64,000 nt of DNA. Source: Streptomyces barringtoniae (lineage in GTDB: Bacteria; Actinomycetota; Actinomycetes; Streptomycetales; Streptomycetaceae). How positions within the stretch are numbered: the first letter of the stretch is position 1; each line of letters starts with the position of its first letter. The notes below the pieces were generated by a model, which saw only the letters and a list, made by a program, of their open reading frames with translations, was not told the origin of the DNA and did no database searches. The stretch lies in the NCBI RefSeq assembly GCF_020819595.1, contig NZ_JAJHNP010000003.1:248001-312000 (forward strand). Direction: 5' to 3'. The position numbers and the translations under genes were made by a program. Below are positions 1 through 6,805 of this stretch, piece after piece.

Positions 1-185
1 GCATACGCGCCGGGTATCCCGAGCCCGCGGTCTCACGCAGGCGGGCCCGCCGGATTCGGCCGTGCATCCCCCGGCGTGCTGGGTACCGGGACCGAGAGGT
101 CCGGCTCAGGGGCCGCACACCTTCGAGACGACTCGGGTGCCGTGGACACGGCACGGCGGTGGACGGCACCGAAGTGGAGGTGACG

Positions 186-578
186 ATGAGGTACGACGAG
201 TTCCTCGCCCGGGTACGCGAGCGCGGCGAGTACGACAGCCAGCACGAAGCGGCGGAGGTCACGGAAGCCGTGCTGAGTGTGCTGGCGCAGCGGATCAGCC
301 CTGGGGAGGTCGACGACCTCGCCTCCCAGCTGCCCGGCCCCCTGGGTCCCCGGCTCGCCGACGCCAAGCAGGGGCAGCCGGAGGGCTTCGGGATCGAGGA
401 GTTCCACCGCCGGGTCGCCGAGCGGATCGGCGGCAGGCCGGGCACGGCCCGGTGGGACACCGGCGCGGTCCTGACCACGGTCGCCGACAGCGTCAGCGGC
501 GGAGAGCTGAACCATGTCCTCAGCCAGCTCCCGTCGGGCTATGCCACCCTGTTCGGCAAGACGGAACTGGCGGACTGA
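186..578 (+). CDS. DUF2267 domain protein
   Basis: A 130-residue acidic soluble protein of the DUF2267 family. These are small helical proteins of unknown biochemistry, common in actinobacteria and often near stress genes. Two related halves are visible, each with an LxxRISxGExDDLASQLP-like or SGGELNHVLSQLPSGY-like element, which fits the internal duplication of the family. The ATG at 186 is chosen because GGAGG ends five bases before it and the family begins MRYDEFLARV; an upstream in-frame ATG at 159 has no ribosome binding site. No signal peptide or membrane segment is seen. It appears monocistronic. The family call is firm but the function is unknown. Confidence 0.85.
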   Translation: MRYDEFLARVRERGEYDSQHEAAEVTEAVLSVLAQRISPGEVDDLASQLPGPLGPRLADAKQGQPEGFGIEEFHRRVAERIGGRPGTARWDTGAVLTTVADSVSGGELNHVLSQLPSGYATLFGKTELAD

Positions 579-658
579 GAGCCGCAGCCTGCGCCGTCGT
601 CGGGGCATGATCGGGCATGTCCCCGCTGTGGTTGACCGCGCCACCGGGGTGGGTTTTG

Positions 659-1273
659 ATGTGGCGCATGCCGGGTGCAGCGCAGACGGGTGCAGCAGGG
701 AACGGGGCCGATCCGGTCCTGGCCTTCGCCACCCAGGAGGCCTGGGAGGAGTGGCTGGAGGAGCATCACGCCGGTGTGCGGGGCATCTGGCTGAAGATCC
801 CGAAGACAGGCTCCGGGCAGGAGGGCGTCGACTACGGGCGAGCGCTGGAGTCGGCGCTCTGCTTCGGCTGGATCGACGGGCAGAAGAAGAAGCTGGACGA
901 GCGGCACTGGCTGCAGCGCTTCACCCCGCGCCGGCCGGGCAGCAAGTGGTCGAAGGTGAACCGGGAGAAGGCCACCGAGCTCATCGAGCGGGGCCGGATG
1001 CGACCGGCCGGCCTGCGGGAAGTGGAGAAGGCCACGGCGGACGGCCGCTGGGAGGCCGCGTACGCGGGTCAGCGCACGGCGACGGTACCCGATGACCTCC
1101 AGGCGGCCCTGGACGCCTGTCCCCAGGCGCGGGACTTCTTCGCGACGCTGGACAGCCGCAACCGGTACGCGATCCTCTACCGCGTCCAGGACGCCAAGAG
1201 GCCGCAGACGCGGGCGGCGCGCATCGAGAAGTTCGTCGCCATGCTCGCCGCGCAGCAGAAGCTCCACCCCTGA
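659..1273 (+). CDS. YdeI/OmpD-associated family protein
   Basis: About 204 residues matching the YdeI/OmpD-associated family (bacteriocin-protection-like proteins). Recognisable blocks are WLEEHHAGVRGIWLKI, the core ALCFGWIDGQKKKLDERHWLQRFTPRR, and the basic, aromatic tail SRNRYAILYRVQDAKRPQTRAARIEKFVAML. The family is soluble and its molecular role is unsettled. The start is uncertain: ATG at 659 follows a GGGGTGGG stretch, ATG at 668 is possible, and an upstream in-frame ATG at 617 would add an unconserved N-terminus. It is followed by the MerR promoter at about 1290 and is probably not cotranscribed with its neighbours. Confidence 0.8.
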   Translation: MWRMPGAAQTGAAGNGADPVLAFATQEAWEEWLEEHHAGVRGIWLKIPKTGSGQEGVDYGRALESALCFGWIDGQKKKLDERHWLQRFTPRRPGSKWSKVNREKATELIERGRMRPAGLREVEKATADGRWEAAYAGQRTATVPDDLQAALDACPQARDFFATLDSRNRYAILYRVQDAKRPQTRAARIEKFVAMLAAQQKLHP

Positions 1274-1289
1274 TAGCCGTGGAACGCAC

Positions 1290-1320
1290 TTGCTTCAAGC
1301 GCACTTGAACGTCCTAGCGT
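1290..1320 (+). promoter_or_regulatory. MerR-type promoter with operator dyad in a 19-bp spacer
   Basis: A perfect inverted repeat TTCAAG-N4-CTTGAA (1294-1309) overlaps the end of a -35-like TTGCTT (1290-1295) and fills the spacer to a -10-like TAGCGT (1315-1320). The spacer is 19 bp, the over-long spacing that MerR activators correct by DNA distortion. Only seven bases separate the -10 from the ATG at 1328, so the transcript is probably leaderless. The dyad matches the operators of MerR regulators partnered with aldo/keto reductases. Confidence 0.75.
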
Positions 1321-1327
1321 GTCCTGC

Positions 1328-1792
1328 ATGACGGTGATCGACAGCACCCCCGTGACATCCTCGTCCGTGGACGCCTGCGCGCCCGCGGTGCCGGAGCCGC
1401 CTCGGCCCGATGGCCAGGACCGCTACACCATCAGGGAGGTCGCGGCGCTCACAGGGCTTCGCCCGCACACGCTGCGCTGGTACGAGCAGATCGGCCTGCT
1501 GCCCCAGGTGGAGCGGTCGCACGCCGGCCAGCGCCGGTTCGACAACCGGGACCTGGAGTGGCTCGCGTGTGTGAGCAAGCTGCGGCTGACCGGGATGCCG
1601 GTCGCCGAGATGGTGCGCTACGCCGAGTTGGTCCGCCGGGGAGCGGAGACCTACGAGGAACGGCAGCGGATGCTGGAGCGAACCCGGCGCGAAGTCCTCG
1701 CGCGCATCGCCGAGTTGCACGACACGCTCACCGTACTCGATACCAAGATCGACTTTTACGCGGACGCCCGCCGGGCGTCGGAAAGGGCCTGA
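1328..1792 (+). CDS. MerR family transcriptional regulator
   Basis: A 154-residue MerR regulator. The winged helix-turn-helix begins at YTIREVAALTGLRPHTLRWYEQIGLL (about residue 34) and continues through GQRRFDNRDLEWLACVSKLRLTGMPVAEM, followed by a dimerisation coiled coil rich in Glu, Arg and Leu. There is no C-terminal cysteine cluster, so it is unlikely to be a metal sensor; it resembles the group that controls aldo/keto reductases. The start is either ATG 1328 or the in-frame GTG 1319; ATG fits a leaderless transcript from the promoter just upstream. The reductase gene begins eight bases after the stop, so the two form an operon that probably activates itself. Confidence 0.9.
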   Translation: MTVIDSTPVTSSSVDACAPAVPEPPRPDGQDRYTIREVAALTGLRPHTLRWYEQIGLLPQVERSHAGQRRFDNRDLEWLACVSKLRLTGMPVAEMVRYAELVRRGAETYEERQRMLERTRREVLARIAELHDTLTVLDTKIDFYADARRASERA

Positions 1793-1800
1793 GCGCCGTC

Positions 1801-2832
1801 ATGGGCAACACCATCGAACAGATCCGCAAGGCCGAACTGGGCACCGGCGGCCCCCTCGTCGGCGTCCAGGGCTTCGGCGCCATGGGCATCAGCGCCGCCT
1901 ACGGGCAGACCGACGACGCCGCGGCCCGCGACACCCTGGAGGCCACCGTCGAGGCGGGTGTCACCCTGATCGACACCGCCGACATGTACGGCGTCGGCGC
2001 CAACGAGGAGTTCCTCGCGCCGTTCGTGGCAGCGCACCGCGACGAGATCACCCTGGCCACGAAGTTCGGCATCGAGTACCGCGCGGACGACCCGGGTTAC
2101 CGTGCCATCCGCAACGATCCCGCCTACGTCAAGAAGGCCGTCGAGGCGAGTCTGCGCCGCCTGGACGTCGAGGTCATCGACCTCTATTACATGCACCGCC
2201 GCGATCCCGGGATCCCGCTGTCCGAGTCGGTCGGAGCCATGGCCGAGCTGGTCCGGGAGGGCAAGGTCAGGCACCTCGGGCTGAGCGAGGTCACCGGTGC
2301 GGAGCTGCGCGAGGCGCACGCCGTGCACCCCATCGCGGCCGTGCAGACGGAGTGGTCGCTGTTCAGCCGGGACGTGGAGCGCGGTGTGGTGGGCACTGCC
2401 GCCGAGCTGGGGGTCGCCTTCGTGCCGTACTCGCCGCTCGGCCGGGGCTTTCTGACCGGCTCCTTCTCCGACGCGAGCAAGGAACTGTCCGGCAGCGACT
2501 TCCGGCAGCTGCTGCCCCGTTTCACCGGCGACAACGCCAAGGCGAACGCCGCTCTGCTCGCCCCCCTGCACAGGATCGCGGCCGATCACGGGGCCACCAC
2601 GGCGCAGATCGCGCTGGCCTGGGTGCACCAGCGGGCCGAGGTCCACGGGCTGACCGTGGTGCCGATCCCCGGCACCCGCAAGCGCAGCCGCCTGCTCGAG
2701 AACGCCCGGGCCACCCGGATCACGCTGAGCGCCGACGAACTGGCCGTGCTGGAGCCGATCGCCGGGCAGGTGGAGGGCGAACGCTATGCGGACATGTCCC
2801 TCACATCCGCCGCCCGGGAGTCCCGGGCGTAG
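1801..2832 (+). CDS. Aldo/keto reductase
   Basis: A 343-residue NADPH-dependent aldo/keto reductase of the YakC/IolS-like type, expected to be cytoplasmic and to reduce aldehydes or ketones. Catalytic features are present in order: the Asp/Tyr motif DTADMYGVG, Lys in ATKFGIEY, and His in YYMHRRDP. The cofactor region PYSPLGRGFLTG and the phosphate-binding PIPGTRKRSRLLEN follow. It lies eight bases after the MerR gene, so it is the obvious target of that regulator and possibly part of a reactive-aldehyde or quinone response. The substrate cannot be read from sequence. Confidence 0.93.
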   Translation: MGNTIEQIRKAELGTGGPLVGVQGFGAMGISAAYGQTDDAAARDTLEATVEAGVTLIDTADMYGVGANEEFLAPFVAAHRDEITLATKFGIEYRADDPGYRAIRNDPAYVKKAVEASLRRLDVEVIDLYYMHRRDPGIPLSESVGAMAELVREGKVRHLGLSEVTGAELREAHAVHPIAAVQTEWSLFSRDVERGVVGTAAELGVAFVPYSPLGRGFLTGSFSDASKELSGSDFRQLLPRFTGDNAKANAALLAPLHRIAADHGATTAQIALAWVHQRAEVHGLTVVPIPGTRKRSRLLENARATRITLSADELAVLEPIAGQVEGERYADMSLTSAARESRA

Positions 2833-2841
2833 CATGCGCCC

Positions 2842-3399
2842 ATGGAGCGGATCTTGGTGGTGGGGATCAGCGGTGCAGGAAAGTCCACGCTGGCCCGCAG
2901 TGTGAGCGGTGTACTGAACCTTCCCTACCACGAGATGGACGCGCTCCACTTCACCGGGCCCGGGTGGGCCGTCGACTCCGGCTTCGCCGGGGAGGTGTCG
3001 CGCCTGGCGGCCGGACCTCGTTGGATCGTCGACTCGCTCGACTACCCGGAGGTCCGTGACCTGCTCTGGGGCCGCGCCGACACCGTGATATGGCTGGACT
3101 ATCCCAGACGCGTGATCATGCCGCGCGTCCTGCGCAGGTCCCTGCGGCGCACGGTGACCCGTGAGGTCATCTTCGGCGGCAACAGGGAGACCTGGGCGGG
3201 GTGGCTGAGCAGGGAGCACCCGGTCTGGTGGGCCTGGTCCCAGCACGCCGCCAGGCGCCGCGAGATCGAGCACCGCACCCGCGATCCGCGTTTCGCTCCG
3301 CTCGAGACCCTCCGTTTCCGCCATCCCGACGACACCGCCGCCTGGCTGGCATCCCTGGGAGCGGACAGGACACCGGAACGGCGGAGCGGGAGAGCGTGA
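2842..3399 (+). CDS. P-loop NTPase, topology-modulation/adenylate kinase-like
   Basis: A 185-residue protein with an N-terminal Walker A GISGAGKST (about residues 8-16), an aspartate-containing VIWLDYPR strand that resembles the Walker B/LID region of small kinases, and an Arg-rich C-terminal half. This pattern matches proteins annotated as FlaR-like DNA topology modulation proteins or adenylate-kinase-like ATPases. The WLDYPR and RxxRRSLRR segments are typical. The true substrate is unknown. It starts only nine bases after the aldo/keto reductase stop and may be cotranscribed with the MerR operon. Confidence 0.8.
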   Translation: MERILVVGISGAGKSTLARSVSGVLNLPYHEMDALHFTGPGWAVDSGFAGEVSRLAAGPRWIVDSLDYPEVRDLLWGRADTVIWLDYPRRVIMPRVLRRSLRRTVTREVIFGGNRETWAGWLSREHPVWWAWSQHAARRREIEHRTRDPRFAPLETLRFRHPDDTAAWLASLGADRTPERRSGRA

Positions 3400-3411
3400 A
3401 GCCGGGGGCGA

Positions 3412-3506
3412 GGAGAGGTGCCCGGAGCGGTCGACCGGGTCCCGGTCAGCGTTGGCTCGAGGTCGGATCCGTTGGGTCCACGCAGGTTCGTATCCTGCCC
3501 TCCCCG
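3412..3506 (+). pseudogene. tRNA-Ser-like (class II) relic
   Basis: About 95 bases can be drawn as a long-variable-arm tRNA. Acceptor strands are GGAGAGG (3412-3418) and CCTCCCC (3499-3505), with six of seven pairs. The D-arm is CCCGG-AGCGGTCGA-CCGGG (3421-3439) and has a tRNA-like GG in the loop. The T-arm is perfect, GCAGG-TTCGTAT-CCTGC (3482-3498). A short variable arm ATCC-GTT-GGGT fits at 3467-3477. The anticodon arm is abnormal: no standard five-pair stem with a seven-base loop forms without extra bases. A CGA (Ser) triplet at 3458-3460 could be placed in a weak wobble-paired arm. I read it as a decayed tRNA-Ser, possibly an old integration site. Confidence 0.35.
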
Positions 3507-3601
3507 CACGGCCGAGGCCCGGTGAATGGCCTCCGCCCGCCCCGGAATCCTGACCGGGACGGGCGGGGGCAGCAAGTGGGTCACACGGCTCGGTGTGGCC
3601 C

Positions 3602-4051
3602 TCAGTGGCCGTCGGCGAACCGTTTGAAGGCGGCCTTGGTGCCGGAGCCGGCGATGCCGTCGATGGGGCCGGTGTAGCCCCAGTACTGCTTCAGCAGGCG
3701 CTGCAGGCCCTTGACCGTGCCCTTGCCGACGACGCCGTCGATCGGGCCGGTGTACCCCCAGTACTGCTTCAGGCAGCGCTGGAAGGCCTTCCAGCTGTTC
3801 GGGCCGAGCTGTCCGTCGATGGAGCCGGTGTAGTGCCAGTACGTCTTCAGCCAGCGCTGGACCTTCTTGGCCTGGGTGGCGTTCAGGCCGAGGTTGTTCA
3901 CCGCCTGCGGCGTGACGGCCGCGCCGGCCACCGCCGGGTGGGCCGACGCGGGAGCGGCAACGCCGGTGCCCGCGGCGGCGAGGCTGCCGGCAGCGAGGGC
4001 CACGGCGGTCGTGGCGGTGACGAGCGCCTTGGCCAGGATGTTCGTTCGCAT
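3602..4051 (-). CDS. Secreted peptidoglycan-binding-like repeat protein
   Basis: A 149-residue exported protein. The N-terminus MRTNILAKALVTATTAVALAAG is a Sec signal peptide with cleavage likely after an AxA motif near residue 37. The mature part carries three repeats of about 38 residues with the core W-x-Y-TGxIDG-x-x-G-x-x-T/S: YWHYTGSIDGQLG, YWGYTGPIDGVVG and YWGYTGPIDGIAG, related to the PG_binding_1 fold. ATG at 4051 is chosen because the signal peptide begins there and a purine-rich site lies upstream. It probably binds cell wall or acts as a small secreted wall protein; no catalytic domain is attached. Confidence 0.85.
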   Translation of the reverse strand: MRTNILAKALVTATTAVALAAGSLAAAGTGVAAPASAHPAVAGAAVTPQAVNNLGLNATQAKKVQRWLKTYWHYTGSIDGQLGPNSWKAFQRCLKQYWGYTGPIDGVVGKGTVKGLQRLLKQYWGYTGPIDGIAGSGTKAAFKRFADGH

Positions 4052-4407
4052 GGTGTTCCCCCTGGTGGTCGAGTACCTCTCGGCACGCCACACAAGGTAT
4101 GCGCCGGGGCTTCCGCCGTCGCCAACCCGGGAGTTGACTCCCGGCTCCACCGGCCGCGGTAGGACGGCGCGCCGTACAACCTGCGCGGTATCCGGGAGGG
4201 GCACTCCGTCCGCCGCCGGGCGTCACACGGCGGCCGTCAGGTGGGGGACGTGTGGCCCGGCGCGCCGTTGGCCATCACGGTGGGGCCTGTGTCCTCGGCA
4301 CCCTCGCCCGCGACCGCAAGGGCCTGGCCCGGCACCACGGCACGCCTCCGGAACAGACCGTCTGCCCGGCCCAGGCGCCGTGGCCGCTGGGACGCCCCGG
4401 CGACGAG

Positions 4408-5841
4408 TCATCGCGGGTACGCGGCCCGCACCCCCAGGTGGCGCAGTGCGGCCGCCGCGGCTCCGGCGCCGCACATACCGTGCGCGCCGGCACCGGGCGG
4501 GGTCGCCGCCGAGCACAGGAACACGCCCGGCACGCCGGTCGAGTACGGCTCGGTGGTCGGGCGGGGACCCCGGAGGAGCTGAGGGACCGTACTGGCCCCG
4601 GTGATGATGTCGCCGCCGGCGAAGTTGGGATTGGCGGCGGCGAACCGGGCGGGCGAGGTGGCCAGGCGGCCCACGACGCGGTCGCGGACACCGGGGGCGA
4701 ACCGCTCCAGCTGACGGAGTATCGCGTCGGTCTCGTCCCCGTCGTAGCCGTACGGGACATGGGCGTAGGTGTAGACGGGGTGGATGTCGCCCACGGAACG
4801 GGAGGGGTCCGCCAGGTACTGCTGGCCGACCAGCACGAAGGGGCGTTCCGGCATGTGGCCGGCCGCCACGGCCCGCTCCGCGTCGGCCACCTCGGCGAGC
4901 GGGCCGCCGAGGTGCACGGTGCCCGCCCGGCGTGCGTGTGCGTTCGTCCAGGGCACGCCGCCTTCGACGGCCAGGTCGAGCTTGAAGACGGCGGGGGCCC
5001 GCCGGAACCGCCGGTAGGCGCGGCGCATCCGGGCCGGGAGCCGGTCGCCGTAGAGGGCGACGACCTGGCCGGGGTCGAGGTCGAGGAGGGTCACGTCGGC
5101 GCGCGGCAGCTGCCGGTGGTCGGTGACGCGCACGCCGGTGTGGACGCTGCCTCCGTGCAGGCGCAGCACGCTTTCCATGCTGCGGGCGATGGACTGTGAG
5201 CCGCCTTCGGCCACGGCCCAGCCGGCGGCATGACCCGCGGTGAGGATGCCCAGCCCGATGGCCGAGGTGAACGGCAGTGACAGGGGACGGAAGGCGTGTG
5301 CCGCGACGCCTGCCCACAGGGCCCGTGCCCGCGCGGTGGTGAAGAGGCGGGCGAGGAGGGAGGCGGGGAGGGTGGTCGGCAGGCCGAAGCGGGCGAGCAG
5401 CAGCGGGTGCGAGGGGATGCGCGCCAGGGGGCCCATCACATCGTGGGCCAGGGCGTCCCAGTGGCGTACCGGGGTGGTGAGGAGTGCGCGGTACCGGTCA
5501 CGGTCCGGACCGAGCATGCGAGCGGTGTCCGGCACGGAACGCAGCAGGACGCCGGCGCTGCCGTCGTCCAGCGGGTGCGCGCAGTCGATGTCCGGCAACA
5601 GCCAGCGCAGCCCGTGCCGTTCGAGGCCCAGCGTACGCAGCGCCGGGGAGCTGACGGCCATGGGATGGACGGCCGAGCAGTGGTCGTGCACGAGTCCCGG
5701 CCGGATCGCCTCGTGGCTGCGGGTGCCTCCCCCGACCTCGTCCGCGGCCTCCAGGAGCGTGACCTGCAGGCCTGCCTTGGCGAGGAGGGCAGCGGCGGCG
5801 AGGCCGTTGGGTCCGCCGCCGACGACCACGGCGGAGGTCAT
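4408..5841 (-). CDS. FAD-dependent oxidoreductase, phytoene desaturase-like
   Basis: A 477-residue flavoprotein of the NAD(P)/FAD-dependent oxidoreductase (CrtI/amine-oxidase-like) superfamily. The N-terminal dinucleotide fold is SAVVVGGGPNGLAAAALLAKAGLQVTLLEA. A C-terminal GVFLCSAATPPGAGAHGMCGAGAA segment closes the FAD site, as in carotenoid-desaturase-like enzymes. No carotenoid genes (crtB, crtE) are nearby, so pigment synthesis should not be assumed. The start ATG at 5841 puts the Rossmann motif at the N-terminus. The gene is single and faces away from bL37. The roughly 350 bases between it and the secreted repeat protein gene contain only that gene's promoter region. Confidence 0.85.
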   Translation of the reverse strand: MTSAVVVGGGPNGLAAAALLAKAGLQVTLLEAADEVGGGTRSHEAIRPGLVHDHCSAVHPMAVSSPALRTLGLERHGLRWLLPDIDCAHPLDDGSAGVLLRSVPDTARMLGPDRDRYRALLTTPVRHWDALAHDVMGPLARIPSHPLLLARFGLPTTLPASLLARLFTTARARALWAGVAAHAFRPLSLPFTSAIGLGILTAGHAAGWAVAEGGSQSIARSMESVLRLHGGSVHTGVRVTDHRQLPRADVTLLDLDPGQVVALYGDRLPARMRRAYRRFRRAPAVFKLDLAVEGGVPWTNAHARRAGTVHLGGPLAEVADAERAVAAGHMPERPFVLVGQQYLADPSRSVGDIHPVYTYAHVPYGYDGDETDAILRQLERFAPGVRDRVVGRLATSPARFAAANPNFAGGDIITGASTVPQLLRGPRPTTEPYSTGVPGVFLCSAATPPGAGAHGMCGAGAAAAALRHLGVRAAYPR

Positions 5842-5960
5842 GTGACGTGCCTCAATGCGATCGGGGCCGACACTGCGCGCGGTGACGTCATCAGTCTCAT
5901 GTGTCCGAGTCTGGCGGTGCACCGGCCCGATGTCCCCGTGTTTCCGGCGGGGCACACGAG

Positions 5961-5994
5961 AAGGGCGCCGGTCCGGGATGGCGCCGGCGCCCTT
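5961..5994 (-). terminator. Hairpin terminator downstream of bL37
   Basis: A perfect 11-bp stem AAGGGCGCCGG (5961-5971) pairs with CCGGCGCCCTT (5984-5994) across a 12-base loop. It lies 28 bases beyond the bL37 stop codon, in the gap before the oxidoreductase gene. There is no U-tract, as is usual in Streptomyces. Confidence 0.7.
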
Positions 5995-6021
5995 CAGGCC
6001 CGTACGTGTCCGTCCGAGTCC

Positions 6022-6099
6022 TCAGGACTGGGGCCGTTTGCCGTGATTGGCGCGATGGTTGCGCCGCGACTTCTTCTTCCGGCGTCGCTTCGAGGACAT
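6022..6099 (-). CDS. 50S ribosomal protein bL37
   Basis: A 25-codon gene, easily missed by gene finders. It encodes a very basic peptide starting MSSKRRRKKKSRR and ending ANHGKRPQS. The ANHGKRP tail and Lys/Arg-rich body match actinobacterial bL37, a tiny protein seen in mycobacterial 50S structures. An excellent ribosome binding site, AGGAGG, sits seven bases before the ATG. A strong hairpin terminator follows. The genome may hold another copy, which cannot be judged from this window. The spacing, start context and conserved tail make it a real gene. Confidence 0.9.
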   Translation of the reverse strand: MSSKRRRKKKSRRNHRANHGKRPQS

Positions 6100-6293
6100 G
6101 GAGACCTCCTGGGGGAGCGGGAATCAGGCATAGAAAAACACCTCAAAACACCGTATATCGGTACAGCTGGCGCCTCCACCGCAGCCGCCTCGCCGACCCC
6201 GAGCGCGGGGCGGCACGACCTCGGGCACTCGTTGATACGATGCGAAAAATGCCCGACTCGTCAATGTTTCTCCCCTGGACCAGAGGAGCCGGA

Positions 6294-6770
6294 ATGACCG
6301 GTGACCCCGAGCCGATCAGTGCCGCTGCCCGCCGCGCGCTGGAGCAGGAGCTGGCCGACCTGCACGACGAGCGCCGACTCGTCGCCGGAATCCTGCAGGA
6401 CCGCACGGATGTGGGCGACCAGGCCGACCAGGCCGAGCAGTTGCAGCGCGCCAATCAGCTCGATCGCCTGGACCGTCGTATCGAGGCCATCACCGAGCGG
6501 CTGCGCCAGGCGGAGGTGGCCGGTCCCGCCCCCACGGACGTGGTCGGCGTGGGCAGCACGGTAACCGTCCGCTTCCCGGACGGCTCGGTGGAGATGCTCC
6601 AGATCGGCGAGGTCGCCGAGGCCCTGGACCAGAACCTGGTCACCTCCGACAGCCCGCTCGGCCGCGCGCTGCTCGGACACCGTCCCGGTGACTCGGTCGA
6701 CTTCGTCACGCCGGACGGCCCGTCGAGCGTGGTCGTGGTGTCGATCGGGGAGCAGACCGAGCACGGGTGA
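6294..6770 (+). CDS. GreA/GreB-family transcription elongation factor-like protein
   Basis: A 158-residue protein with the two-part Gre architecture: an N-terminal antiparallel coiled coil (about residues 5-80, with heptad-like LEQELADLHDERRLVAG and LDRLDRRIEAITERLRQAE) and a C-terminal FKBP-like domain ending SPLGRALLGHRPGDSVDF. The last segment is the Gre signature. The coiled-coil tip carries DRTDVGDQADQAEQ, which supplies acidic residues but differs from classical GreA, so RNA-cleavage stimulation is uncertain; some actinobacterial Gre-like factors act otherwise on RNA polymerase. ATG 6294 has GAGGAG six bases upstream. The gene converges on the Clp ATPase gene, which ends 35 bases later. 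Confidence 0.88.
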   Translation: MTGDPEPISAAARRALEQELADLHDERRLVAGILQDRTDVGDQADQAEQLQRANQLDRLDRRIEAITERLRQAEVAGPAPTDVVGVGSTVTVRFPDGSVEMLQIGEVAEALDQNLVTSDSPLGRALLGHRPGDSVDFVTPDGPSSVVVVSIGEQTEHG

Positions 6771-6805
6771 ACGGGGCGGGGGCGGCGCTCCCAGCCCTCC
6801 CGCCG

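Noticed and set aside
4408..5841. Carotenoid biosynthesis gene crtI
   Set aside because: The fold is phytoene-desaturase-like but there are no crt partners, so a pigment role is not supported.
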